A DNA stretch of 62,809 nt from Sphingobacteriales bacterium UTBCD1 (GTDB lineage Bacteria; Bacteroidota; Bacteroidia; Chitinophagales; Chitinophagaceae): assembly GCA_002066995.1 (NCBI GenBank), contig MWTC01000030.1:1-62809 (forward strand), in the 5' to 3' direction. This document shows positions 17,784-26,881 of this stretch, piece after piece. The notes beneath the pieces were generated by a model. It made no database searches, was not told the origin of the DNA, and saw only the letters and a program-made list of their open reading frames with translations. Position 1 is the first letter of the stretch, and each line of letters starts with the position of its first letter. The position numbers and the translations under genes are program-made.

Positions 17784-19133
17784 CTATTGTTTGATGAATT
17801 CCACCCGGCGGTTTTGAGCTTTCCCTTCAGATGTGCTGTTTGATGCTACGGGCTGCGTGGCTCCTTTCCCATCAGTTTCCAGCCGTGAAGCATCAATGGC
17901 AAAATTTTTTATCAATACATCTTTTACCGACCCTGCTCTTTTCTTTGACAGCGTCATATTTGCCGCTGCATCCCCATCACTGTCGGTATAGCCTACAATT
18001 TTTACCCGAACCGAAGAATTATCCTGTAACACAGATGCAATATCTTTTAACACGCCGAAAGACTGTGGTTTTATTGCAGCGGAATTCACATCAAATAAAA
18101 TTCCGGTTGTTGAAAATTTTCCTTCAGTCATCAATTTATTTCTTGTATCCGGCGCACCTGTTGCAAATTTTATATTGTTCAGTAAATAGCGGTCCTGGTT
18201 TTTAAAACCACCAAAAATTTCGAAAAACAGAGTTGAATAAGGCTTGCCAGTTTCCGCAAAAGCACGGGGAATGTCATAAACTTTATCCTCATTTAAATAC
18301 ACTCTTATTCTCTGTTTCTGCCGCCATATAGAAATATGCACATATTGGTCTCCCCTGCCTTCCCTGTTGTTGAACTGCGTGATGGGTACCTGGTTCTTCA
18401 TAATGCTCTTGCCATCTTCAAAATTTTCTATAGTTGCATAACCTGTTTTGACACCTCCCGTCGGCTGAATGCTGAACTTCACACCATCCCTTTTCCCAAC
18501 AGCCAAAAACCAGTTATCAAAAATGTCTTTGTCAGAATTGGAGCCTGTAAGAAAATAAACGATCAATGGGGGAGAATAGTAATTATAATCTTTATTACAA
18601 CTCAAATCAAATTCCATAGTGAAATTGTCAGGGATACTCTTGAAATAACCCGGTATAAACTTACCCGGTTTGGCTAACATGAGCCAATGACCCGGCCGGG
18701 CAGAAGATGTAACAACTTCCCCGGTTGAATTCGTATTCCAGCTGGCAGGAAAATCGCCGATAGCATCTTTGGAATAATCATCAAAAGCAAGAATTTTATC
18801 GCCGGGAATAAAATCAAACTTGCTGTAAGTCTGCAAAGACACTCCTCCCCCTGAGGCTCCTGCATTTGAACCGGTCCCGGTTGTATCTTTCACACTTATA
18901 CTTTTATCCGGAGAGGCGGAACCTTCCGTATTGTCATTATTTTTTTTCTTTTTTTTACCAAATAGTTCGTTCAATAGCCTGCCGGTTACTTTATCTCCGG
19001 CATTTTCTGTCACCGTTTTTGCTCCTTCCTTTACACCTTGCCCTGCCTGTTGCTTTAGAATATCACTTGTAGATTGACCCTTTGCCGCATGAGCACAAAA
19101 AGTTATTGCAGCAAAGACGAATATTCTTTTCAT
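17784..19133 (-). CDS. OmpA-like envelope protein with shared central beta domain, paralogue 1
   Basis: 449 aa. Signal peptide (MKRIFVFAAITFCAHAAKGQ), a Lys-rich stretch (GKKKKKNNDN, ~60-69), a Ser/Gly linker, then a ~200-aa lectin-like beta domain (SKFDFIPGDKILAFDDYS...IGDFPASWNTN...FTMEFDLSCNKD). It ends in a C-terminal OmpA peptidoglycan-binding domain (VKIVGYTDSDGDAAANMTLSKKRAGSV, ending NRRVEF). The OmpA domain should anchor it to the cell wall and the central domain may bind a ligand at the outer membrane. It lies upstream of the kinase and regulator on the same strand with a 243-bp gap. It is a clear paralogue of the protein encoded at 39104-40258. Confidence 0.9.
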   Translation of the reverse strand: MKRIFVFAAITFCAHAAKGQSTSDILKQQAGQGVKEGAKTVTENAGDKVTGRLLNELFGKKKKKNNDNTEGSASPDKSISVKDTTGTGSNAGASGGGVSLQTYSKFDFIPGDKILAFDDYSKDAIGDFPASWNTNSTGEVVTSSARPGHWLMLAKPGKFIPGYFKSIPDNFTMEFDLSCNKDYNYYSPPLIVYFLTGSNSDKDIFDNWFLAVGKRDGVKFSIQPTGGVKTGYATIENFEDGKSIMKNQVPITQFNNREGRGDQYVHISIWRQKQRIRVYLNEDKVYDIPRAFAETGKPYSTLFFEIFGGFKNQDRYLLNNIKFATGAPDTRNKLMTEGKFSTTGILFDVNSAAIKPQSFGVLKDIASVLQDNSSVRVKIVGYTDSDGDAAANMTLSKKRAGSVKDVLIKNFAIDASRLETDGKGATQPVASNSTSEGKAQNRRVEFIKQ

Positions 19134-19541
19134 ATAAATTGATTTAAAAGGTAAAAAAATGAAAGGCCCATTAATTTTATTAACACTTTAATCATATATG
19201 GGAAAAAAACCTAAAAAGAAGAAGGTTACCAGATCACATATCTTACGCACTATTATGATTTATTTTTTTAAAGCAATGCCTGTTCAAACCGGTATATTAC
19301 TCTTAAACAGGAGACTTCTTCTTAAATTGTAAGTTATCCTGCAGTTCCGTTTTTGTGAATCACTACTTCGTAGGCGGCAGATGTCACTTTTTATTTGGCG
19401 GAAATGATGAAAGAAAAGGTATCCGGATAACCTGATTAATTTATAGTTAACGGTACTGACCAGGTATGCCCATATTGCTAAAATCCGTTAATTTAAGTTC
19501 CGTTTTTAATAATTGGAAAGATTTTTTAATTTCGCCATACC
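19134..19541. other. Divergent intergenic region
   Basis: About 400 AT-rich bases between the OmpA-like gene (minus) and the PspC-domain gene (plus), containing their promoters. No conserved structure was recognised. Confidence 0.5.
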
Positions 19542-19763
19542 ATGAACCGATTCAGAAACTTCGTAGAATGGAATGCATTTGGTGTCTGTACCGCCATAGG
19601 CGAGAGACTGGGCATTGCCACTACCCGTATCCGACAGTATTTTATTTATACATCACTGCTCACTATGGGGTCACCCATTATCATTTACCTGGTACTGGCT
19701 TTTTGGAGAAATATGAAAAAATATATTGTGTCGGCAAAGAGAAACCCATGGTATTATCTTTAG
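19542..19763 (+). CDS. PspC-domain small membrane protein
   Basis: 73 aa. VEWNAFGVCTAIGERLGIATTRIRQYFIYTSLLTMGSPIIIYLVLAFW matches the PspC domain: an amphipathic GVCxxIGxxLGI segment followed by one membrane helix. PspC proteins are phage-shock-type membrane-stress sensors; here there is no PspA or PspB partner and no extra domain, so it is a minimal version. The ATG at 19542 is preceded by an AT-rich leader. The gene ends about 120 bases before the convergent cysteine desulfurase gene. Confidence 0.8.
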   Translation: MNRFRNFVEWNAFGVCTAIGERLGIATTRIRQYFIYTSLLTMGSPIIIYLVLAFWRNMKKYIVSAKRNPWYYL

Positions 19764-19884
19764 GCCCTTCTTCACTCTTCATCAAAGTACTTTCACTGAC
19801 AACTCTTTCTAAAGGTCTGTTTGTGCAATTCATTCCCTGAAACAATAAACAGGCGGTTTGATTCAAATGTAATCCGGGAAAAAT

Positions 19885-21012
19885 TCAGATCAGTTCCTTC
19901 AGTTTCTCCACCACCGTATCCACTTCTTCTTTTGTATTATACTTGCTGAATGAAAAGCGCACGGTGACAAGGTTAGGATCATTGTTGATGGCCCGGATGA
20001 CATGTGATCCCTGATCGGCTCCGCTGCTGCAGGCGCTTCCACCGGAAGCACAAATATTATTGATGTCCAGGTTAAAAAGGATCATCTCCGATCTTTCGGT
20101 CTTTGGAAAACTAACACTCAGTATGGTGTATAAGCTCTGCCCTTCAGCATCACCGTTAAACTGCACTCCGCTGATATTGCTGCGAAGCTTTCCGATCATG
20201 TAAGTTTTCACTGAACTGATGTATCTGCTGTCTTTTTCAAGATCTTCAATGGCCAGTTCCAGCGCTTTGGCAAATCCAACTATACCATATAAATTTTCTG
20301 TTCCTGCTCTCATGCCTCTTTCCTGCCCTCCTCCAAAAATAAAAGGCTCCACCTTGATATTGTCATTCACATACAACAATCCTGCTCCTTTTGGCCCGTG
20401 AAACTTATGCCCCGACGCAGAAATAAAATGTACCGGCGTATTCCGAAGGTCCATCCGGTAATGCCCTACTGCCTGCACACAATCCGAATGAAAGATGGCA
20501 TTGTATTTTTTACAAAGATTTCCTGTCGCTTCAATATCCAATAAATTCCCGATTTCGTTATTGGCATACATCAAAGAAACAAAACAGCGCTCCTTACGTG
20601 ATGCCAACTGTTCTTCCAGGTTGTTCAGATCCACATGGCCGTCAGGGAACAGTTTTACAAAACTGCAGGTAGCGATGTTCTCATGATCATAATGCTCCAC
20701 GGTATGCAATACTGCATGATGCTCGATCGGGGAAGTGATGATGTGCCTGCAGCCCAGGTCGCGAATAGCTGACAATATTGCCGCATTATTGCTCTCGGTT
20801 CCTCCGCTGGTAAAAAATATTTCGCCGGGATGAGCATTCAGCAACCGTGCTACAGATTTTCTTGCATTCTCAATTGCCAGCCTTGTTTCCCTGCCGTAAG
20901 AATAAATGGAAGAAGGGTTGCCGAATTTTTCAGTCAGGTAAGGAAGCATTGCTTCCAGCACTTCTTTATCCAGAGGTGTAGTTGCAGCGTTATCTAAGTA
21001 GATGCGGTTCAT
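19885..21012 (-). CDS. Cysteine desulfurase (IscS/NifS type)
   Basis: 375 aa fold-type I PLP enzyme that removes sulfur from L-cysteine to supply Fe-S cluster, tRNA-thiolation and cofactor synthesis. The Schiff-base lysine is K203 in SASGHKFHGPKG; cofactor contacts include SGGTESNN (69-76) and EHHAVLHT. The catalytic persulfide cysteine is C328 in GGSACSSG, as in the IscS group. No iscU or iscR is adjacent. It has no signal peptide and the length is normal. It starts at 21012, with the GlmM gene upstream on the same strand after a 143-bp gap, so it probably has its own promoter. Confidence 0.96.
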   Translation of the reverse strand: MNRIYLDNAATTPLDKEVLEAMLPYLTEKFGNPSSIYSYGRETRLAIENARKSVARLLNAHPGEIFFTSGGTESNNAAILSAIRDLGCRHIITSPIEHHAVLHTVEHYDHENIATCSFVKLFPDGHVDLNNLEEQLASRKERCFVSLMYANNEIGNLLDIEATGNLCKKYNAIFHSDCVQAVGHYRMDLRNTPVHFISASGHKFHGPKGAGLLYVNDNIKVEPFIFGGGQERGMRAGTENLYGIVGFAKALELAIEDLEKDSRYISSVKTYMIGKLRSNISGVQFNGDAEGQSLYTILSVSFPKTERSEMILFNLDINNICASGGSACSSGADQGSHVIRAINNDPNLVTVRFSFSKYNTKEEVDTVVEKLKELI

Positions 21013-21155
21013 AAAACATAAGTGGCCACGATTCGGGAATTAGAACTCATCGCCATAAGGCATAAAGATAATTCTTTACAAGCAGGGGAGAAACCATCAA
21101 AATAATAAATCTATTACAATAAAGAAGTTCCGGTCAGGAAATGTAAATTCATATT

Positions 21156-22541
21156 TCACATACTCTCTCTGATATCCCGCATCAGTTGCATGGCAATGTT
21201 ATTGGCCTTGGTTTCAAAATTGCTTTCGGCATAAATGCGGATGATAGGTTCGGTATTGGAACTGCGCAAATGCACCCAATCTCCGTCAAATTCTATTTTC
21301 AGTCCATCATCTGTATTGATAGGGTTCTTTTTATATTTCTTTTTGATAGAGTCAAATACTGACTTCAGGTCATACCCGTTTTGCAATTCAATCTTTTTCT
21401 TGGCAATAAAATAATCAGGATACAGGTTGCGAAATGACTTCATCCCCTTTTTATGGCCTGCCAGGTGACTTAAAAACAAACCGATACCGATCAGGGCATC
21501 CCGGCCATAATGGAAATCAGGAACGATCACCCCGCCGTTCCCTTCCCCTCCGATCACGGCATTCACTTCCTTCATTTTATTGACCACATTCACTTCACCG
21601 ACTGCAGAAGGAAAATAATTACATCCATGCCCGTGTGTAACTTCTTTCAGCGCTTTGGTGCTGCTCAGGTTACTGACTGTATTCCCTTTTTTATTGTTAA
21701 GCACATAATCTGCTACGGATACCAAAGTATATTCTTCACCAAACATGGTTCCGTCCTCACATACAAAGCAAAGGCGGTCCACATCCGGATCCACTGCTAT
21801 GCCCAGGTCCGCTTTACTTTTTATCACCTCATTGCTAAGCTGGGCCAAATGTTCCGGAAGCGGTTCGGGGTTGTGAGCAAATTTTCCGTTTACTTCAGCA
21901 TTCAGCACTATCACATCCTTCACACCCAAAGCTTTCAATAATGCAGGAACAAAAATGGCTCCTGTGGAATTGATGGCATCCACTACCACTTTAAAGTTTC
22001 TTTTTGCAATTGCTTTTGCATTCACGAGCGGGTAATTCAGTATGGCATCAATATGTTTATGCAGGTAACTGTCATCCGCAATGATCTTTCCTTCTCTTCC
22101 GGAAAATGGAGCAATATCTTCTTTAGCTCTTTCCAACACCCTTTTCCCCAAATCGGCAGAAATGAATTCGCCATCGCTGTTCAGCAATTTCAATGCATTC
22201 CATTCTGCCGGGTTATGGCTGGCTGTTATGATAATACCGCCCATGGCCCTTTCCATTTTCACCGCAATTTCAACAGTAGGAGTTGTGGAAAGCCCGAGAT
22301 CAATAACATCAACTCCGGTTTTTGCCAGAGTTCCGGCTACAATATCACGGATCATTCCTCCACTGGTCCGGCCATCACGGCCAATTACCATTTTCGGATC
22401 TCCGTTATTTCCTGAATAATTTTCTAAAAGAAGACTGGCAAAAGCTGCTGAAAATTTCTCAACGTCTGCCGGAGTAAGGTTTTCACCGGGTTTATCTCCT
22501 ATCGTTCCTCTTATCCCTGATATACTTTTAATTAGTGGCAT
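21156..22541 (-). CDS. glmM: Phosphoglucosamine mutase
   Basis: 461 aa. It interconverts glucosamine-6-phosphate and glucosamine-1-phosphate for UDP-GlcNAc and peptidoglycan synthesis. The phosphoserine motif is TASHNP (S108), the metal-binding loop DPDVDRLCF is near residue 252, and the sugar-binding GGEGNGGVI and C-terminal RSSNTEPIIRIY phosphate loop are intact. EWNALKLL after the active serine and the length favour GlmM over phosphomannomutase, though substrate preference cannot be settled by eye. The gene is divergent from the methyltransferase across a 90-bp spacer. Confidence 0.93.
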   Translation of the reverse strand: MPLIKSISGIRGTIGDKPGENLTPADVEKFSAAFASLLLENYSGNNGDPKMVIGRDGRTSGGMIRDIVAGTLAKTGVDVIDLGLSTTPTVEIAVKMERAMGGIIITASHNPAEWNALKLLNSDGEFISADLGKRVLERAKEDIAPFSGREGKIIADDSYLHKHIDAILNYPLVNAKAIAKRNFKVVVDAINSTGAIFVPALLKALGVKDVIVLNAEVNGKFAHNPEPLPEHLAQLSNEVIKSKADLGIAVDPDVDRLCFVCEDGTMFGEEYTLVSVADYVLNNKKGNTVSNLSSTKALKEVTHGHGCNYFPSAVGEVNVVNKMKEVNAVIGGEGNGGVIVPDFHYGRDALIGIGLFLSHLAGHKKGMKSFRNLYPDYFIAKKKIELQNGYDLKSVFDSIKKKYKKNPINTDDGLKIEFDGDWVHLRSSNTEPIIRIYAESNFETKANNIAMQLMRDIRESM

Positions 22542-22610
22542 AGAATGAAGGCCTGTATGTGGACGGCAAAAATACGTTTTTCAGGCCCAATAAATTCTTA
22601 AAACCAATAC

Positions 22611-22618
22611 TACTTTTG
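22611..22618 (+). promoter_or_regulatory. Candidate -7 box TACTTTTG
   Basis: TACTTTTG fits the TAnnTTTG consensus and lies 13 bases before the methyltransferase ATG at 22632. No -33 TTTG box is evident, so it is a weak candidate. Confidence 0.3.
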
Positions 22619-22631
22619 TCAAAATATTAAA

Positions 22632-23378
22632 ATGCCTCGTACTCCATGGTATATTGATTGGTTTAATTCTCCTTTCTATTATAAACTCTATGCAAACAGG
22701 AATGACCTGGAAGCAACTGGCTTTGTAACAAACCTGGTTCATTTCCTGAAACCATCAGCACAAAGCCGCATCCTCGATGTAGCATGCGGCCAGGGACGTC
22801 ACAGCAAAGCGCTTGCTGCAATGGGTTATGACGTAACGGGAACTGACATTTCACAATTTGCAATCAGCCAGGCTAAAGAATTTGAAAAAGAAAATCTACA
22901 ATTTTTTGTTCATGATATGAGGCTCCCGTTTTGGATCAACTATTTTGATTATGTTTTTAATTTTTTTACCAGCTTTGGTTATTTCAGAACAAAACGGGAA
23001 CACGAAGATGCCATCAGTACCATGTGCAACAGTTTAAAGGTAAACGGTATCCTGGTGATCGATTATCTGAATGTCCGTTATTCTGAAAACAGATCCGCCA
23101 GGGATGAAGTGAAAAAGGTGAATGGAACAATCTTTAAAATAAACCGGTGGAACAATGAAACTCATTTTTTCAAAAGAGTCATCATACAGGATCCCTCTTT
23201 ACCGGAACAATTAGAAATCACAGAAGAAGTAGCGAAACTGATGCCTGAAGATTTTAAGAAAATGCTCAGGGGCCGGGGCATGCATGTTGAAAAGATGTTT
23301 GGCGATTACCGGCTAAACGGTTATGATAGGGAAAAATCCCCGAGAATGATCATACTGGCCCGAAAAATCAGTACCTGA
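22632..23378 (+). CDS. Class I SAM-dependent methyltransferase
   Basis: 248 aa. Rossmann motif I is ILDVACGQGRHSKAL (47-61), motif II is GTDIS, and motif IV resembles FDYVFNFFTSFGYF. The N-terminal WYIDWFNSPFYYKLYANRND is a lid typical of the small-molecule methyltransferase group found in many Bacteroidota. The acceptor substrate is unknown. The gene is divergent from glmM and converges with the LTA-synthase-like gene after only 17 bases. Confidence 0.9.
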   Translation: MPRTPWYIDWFNSPFYYKLYANRNDLEATGFVTNLVHFLKPSAQSRILDVACGQGRHSKALAAMGYDVTGTDISQFAISQAKEFEKENLQFFVHDMRLPFWINYFDYVFNFFTSFGYFRTKREHEDAISTMCNSLKVNGILVIDYLNVRYSENRSARDEVKKVNGTIFKINRWNNETHFFKRVIIQDPSLPEQLEITEEVAKLMPEDFKKMLRGRGMHVEKMFGDYRLNGYDREKSPRMIILARKIST

Positions 23379-23395
23379 ATATCTAAAAAACCAAC

Positions 23396-25369
23396 TTAAT
23401 CCTTTTTATTATTCATGATCATGTACTTCGCTGTTTCATAAAATGCAGAAGTAAATGCAGACAGTTGTTTCCGTACAGAGTCAAGCTGTTTTGATGTGTA
23501 AGTGCTGCCATTGTCTTTTACCGGCACCAGATGAACATCAGGAAAATTAAGATTGGTGGAAAAATAAAAATCATTGGTCACCATGCCGATCTGTCCCGAT
23601 GTGCTGGTGATAAAAGCATAATCCTTCTTTTTATCGGGATCCAGCAAATCCCTTCCCAAAGTTGTATTCACATACGGCTGGTGAAGCATTCCGGCAATAG
23701 TTGGTAACACGTCTATTTGTGATACTACTTCATCTCTTTTCTGGGGAGGCAATAAATAAGGCGCATAAAATAACAGCGGTACATGTTCATCCGTAAGGCG
23801 CTGATTGGTCCATGCCGCCGGGTATATTTCAGTAGCATTACCCGCCACACCATGATCACCCACAAAAACAAAAATGGTATTGGGAAAATAAGATTCCTTT
23901 TCTGCCGCTTCCATGAATTTCCGGAAACAGTAATCCGAATAACGGAAAGAATTGTATTCATCCAATGACTCAAATCCATATTTCTCCAGCAGTTCATCGG
24001 GCAAGGTCTTTTTTACAAAATCACTGTCACTTTCCGGGATCATATAAGGACGGTGATTGTCTGAAGTCTGGATATAAGCAAAGAATGGTTTTTTTTCATT
24101 TTTAAAAACGTCATTGGCTTCCTGGAAAAGATCTTTATCGCTGATACCCCATACATTGAGTTTAGGTGATTTGTGTTTGCCTTCGGTAATCATCTGCAGC
24201 CCATTGATATTATTCAGCAGGCCATTGAAATTATTAAAGTCAGGGCTTCCTCCGAGAAAATAAAATTTTTCATACCCGTCAAAATCATTGATGATCGTAT
24301 GTTGTTTCAGCGCCAGCGGATTCCTTGTGGAAAATTTAAACTGCTGTGCATCCGGTATGCCGGTAATCACGGCAAACAATCCCCTTGCCGTAGAGAAATG
24401 AGGTGTAAAACAACGATCAAAAAAAATTCCCTTCTGTGACATCGAATCAAAAAAAGGAGTGGTGTTCAGCGGATTCCCGCTCATACTGCTTTTATACATG
24501 CTGAATGATTCACATTGCACCAGCACTATGTTTGGCCTGCTTTCCAGCGAATGACTGCCGGGTAAAATTTCCCGCCGGTAAGAAAATTCCTTTTGCCGGG
24601 GCAACTGCATCCATTCTGTCATCAGCGGAAAAGCTTCCCTTGCTTTCTGTTCATTAAATCCGGGCTTACGGAATTTTAATGTTGTAAAAAAGTTCTGCAG
24701 CGGATTTAATGCGAGATAGGATTTGAAACTGTCATGAAAGATAAATGAATCACTCCATGTCAAAGGCACACGGGACCATCTTCCATAAATAAAGAATCCA
24801 AAAATAAAAGCAGTGATGATGAAATATTTTCTCCGGTAAAGGATTCCTTTCCCGTCAGTTCTATTTACAATCTGCCAGTGGCTTTGCCGGTACATCCAGC
24901 GGAAAAATAAGACAGCGACAACCAAACCCAGTAAAAGCCATACCATCGGATAGGTTTGAAACATCATAGACAAAGAGATACCGGCATCTTCCACAAAATT
25001 CAATGCCCCGGCATCAAGCCGGGTGCGGTTATAAGAAAAACTTCCGAAATCAGCGGCAAAGAAAAAGAAAACAATAAAAGTGATAATGGCCAGGTACCAG
25101 GTCCACCATTTTTTTGTGTCAGAAGAATAAAACGGTGATAGCCGCGGAAACATACTTACAATAACCACCGGTAATAAAATTATAGCTATCCAGCGCAGAT
25201 CATAACGCACTCCCATAAGAAGAGAAGGGAATACATCGCTCAAAGAAAAATTGTCTGGGCAAAATGCAAAAAAAGTAGCCAGCCGGAATGCACTGAAGAT
25301 CAAAATGAAGATCAGGAAGAGGCGACCGACCCAGAGAATAGTCTTTGGTATTTTAAGCCGGACAAACAT
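23396..25369 (-). CDS. LTA-synthase-like membrane sulfatase/phosphatidyl transferase
   Basis: 657 aa. About five N-terminal membrane helices (to ~residue 210) precede a large extracytoplasmic alkaline-phosphatase/sulfatase domain. Active-site features visible are LVQCESFSMYKS (metal Glu), HFSTARGLFAVITGIPD (nucleophilic Thr of the STxRG motif) and FVFVGDHGVAGNA (metal Asp/His). Enzymes of this class transfer phosphoglycerol or phosphoethanolamine groups. In Bacteroidota, which lack lipoteichoic acid, the target is more likely a lipid A, glycan or osmoregulated glucan; this is inferred. There is no signal peptide other than the first helix. Confidence 0.9.
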   Translation of the reverse strand: MFVRLKIPKTILWVGRLFLIFILIFSAFRLATFFAFCPDNFSLSDVFPSLLMGVRYDLRWIAIILLPVVIVSMFPRLSPFYSSDTKKWWTWYLAIITFIVFFFFAADFGSFSYNRTRLDAGALNFVEDAGISLSMMFQTYPMVWLLLGLVVAVLFFRWMYRQSHWQIVNRTDGKGILYRRKYFIITAFIFGFFIYGRWSRVPLTWSDSFIFHDSFKSYLALNPLQNFFTTLKFRKPGFNEQKAREAFPLMTEWMQLPRQKEFSYRREILPGSHSLESRPNIVLVQCESFSMYKSSMSGNPLNTTPFFDSMSQKGIFFDRCFTPHFSTARGLFAVITGIPDAQQFKFSTRNPLALKQHTIINDFDGYEKFYFLGGSPDFNNFNGLLNNINGLQMITEGKHKSPKLNVWGISDKDLFQEANDVFKNEKKPFFAYIQTSDNHRPYMIPESDSDFVKKTLPDELLEKYGFESLDEYNSFRYSDYCFRKFMEAAEKESYFPNTIFVFVGDHGVAGNATEIYPAAWTNQRLTDEHVPLLFYAPYLLPPQKRDEVVSQIDVLPTIAGMLHQPYVNTTLGRDLLDPDKKKDYAFITSTSGQIGMVTNDFYFSTNLNFPDVHLVPVKDNGSTYTSKQLDSVRKQLSAFTSAFYETAKYMIMNNKKD

Positions 25370-25527
25370 GAATTATTTGCAATGACTGTTTTAGCTTTCA
25401 GCAAAAAACAATTAGCAAAAGAAGATAATTTATTGCAAATCACAACGCTTCATTGGTAATTTTTTACACGATAACCCGCCCTGAAGCAGCGAAGATTCGC
25501 TATCTTCGGTATCCAACCAACGTATAC

Positions 25528-26823
25528 ATGGAGCTCATTATATTATTGTTCCTGATTTTTTTAAATGGATTATTTGTAATATCGGAGATTGCACTTGTTT
25601 CTGCACGCAAATCAAGGTTGGAAACACTTGCCGAAAAAGGCGATGTAAATGCCAAAAAAGCGCTGGAACTTTCCAACGATCCGGAACTGTTCCTGTCTGC
25701 TGCACAGATCGGAATTACATTGATTGCGATCCTGACAGGTGTGTATTCGGCAGAACGTTTCAGCCCTTATATACAGCCTTTGTTTGCGAGGATCAATTTT
25801 TTACAGGCGTACTCACATGGTATTGCTACCACTATTGTTGTGGTGGTGGTCACTTTTCTAACAATTATCTTCGGAGAACTGATCCCGAAACGGATCGGAT
25901 TGCTGCGTGCCGAGCAGGTCGCAAAGATTGTAGCCGGCCCTATGAGGTCGTTTGCAAAATTTACTTACCCATTTGTCTGGCTGCTAAATAAAGCAAGTAA
26001 TATCTTCTTTTCAGTTTTTAAAATCCAGCGGTCCAAAGATGATGTAGTGACGGAAGAAGAAATAAAAACCATGATCACCGAAGGAACCGAGGCAGGCACC
26101 ATCGAAGAAGCGGAACAGGAGATCATTGAAAGGGTTTTTCAGCTGGGAGACCGCAATATCACATCCATGATGACGCACCGGAGTGACATAATCTGGTTCA
26201 GCATTGATGACAACGAGGAAAAGATCAAGGAGAAAATTATCCGTGAGCCGCATTCCATTTACCCGATCTGTGAAGACGACATTGATAATATAAAAGGCGT
26301 TGTTTCTATTAAAGATCTTTACCTGAGCCCGGATGATGTGCTGTTTAAAAACCTGATGCAGCCTGCCATGTTTGTTCCCGAAAATAACACGGCTTACCAA
26401 CTGCTGGAAAAATTCAAAGAAACAAAGATCCATTCCTGCTTTATTGTGGATGAATATGGAAGTATTCTCGGTCTGATCACTTTGACCGACCTGCTGGAAG
26501 CTATCGTCGGTGACATTCCGCAACCTGACGTAGCTGATTATGAAATAAAAGAACGGGAAGACGGAAGCTATCTGGTGGATGCACAAATTCCATTTTACGA
26601 TTTCCTCGACCATTTCCAGAAAACAGAATGGATGAATGAAGGGGAGCAGGAGTTTGATACTTTAGCAGGGTTCATCCTACATGACCTGGAACGGATCCCT
26701 AAAACAGGCGACAAACTGCATTGGAAAGGTTTTTCATTTGAAATCGTTGACATGGATGGCCACCGTATTGACAAAGTACTGGTAACGATCAATAGTGAAA
26801 TAAGAGAAGAAATGGAAGAGTGA
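25528..26823 (+). CDS. CNNM/CorC-type hemolysin-family membrane protein
   Basis: 431 aa from the ATG at 25528 (MELIILLFLIFLNGLFVISEIALVSARKSRLE); the open frame to 25453 adds 25 residues with no domain character. Order: DUF21 membrane domain (~1-190, with SAAQIGITLIAILTG and the conserved GELIPKRIGL), two CBS domains (MMTHRSDIIWF... and ...IVDEYGSILGLITLTDLLEAIVGDI), then a CorC/HlyC C-terminal domain (FETVAGFIL-like FDTLAGFIL). The family is linked to Mg2+ or Co2+ efflux and homeostasis; the Bacteroidota homologue is also called GldE-like when it lies beside gldD, which is not the case here. Confidence 0.92.
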   Translation: MELIILLFLIFLNGLFVISEIALVSARKSRLETLAEKGDVNAKKALELSNDPELFLSAAQIGITLIAILTGVYSAERFSPYIQPLFARINFLQAYSHGIATTIVVVVVTFLTIIFGELIPKRIGLLRAEQVAKIVAGPMRSFAKFTYPFVWLLNKASNIFFSVFKIQRSKDDVVTEEEIKTMITEGTEAGTIEEAEQEIIERVFQLGDRNITSMMTHRSDIIWFSIDDNEEKIKEKIIREPHSIYPICEDDIDNIKGVVSIKDLYLSPDDVLFKNLMQPAMFVPENNTAYQLLEKFKETKIHSCFIVDEYGSILGLITLTDLLEAIVGDIPQPDVADYEIKEREDGSYLVDAQIPFYDFLDHFQKTEWMNEGEQEFDTLAGFILHDLERIPKTGDKLHWKGFSFEIVDMDGHRIDKVLVTINSEIREEMEE

Positions 26824-26840
26824 GAAGGTGAAGGATTGCT

Positions 26841-26864
26841 TGTTACAGGTTGGTAACAGTTTTA
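26841..26864 (+). terminator. Possible terminator between convergent genes
   Basis: A 6-bp stem TGTTAC/GTAACA with a 6-base loop is followed by GTTTTATGG and, 12 bases on, a run of T. It lies 18 bases after the CNNM gene's stop. The stem is short and not GC-rich, so the call is weak. Confidence 0.35.
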
Positions 26865-26881
26865 TGGTCTTTAATTTTTTT

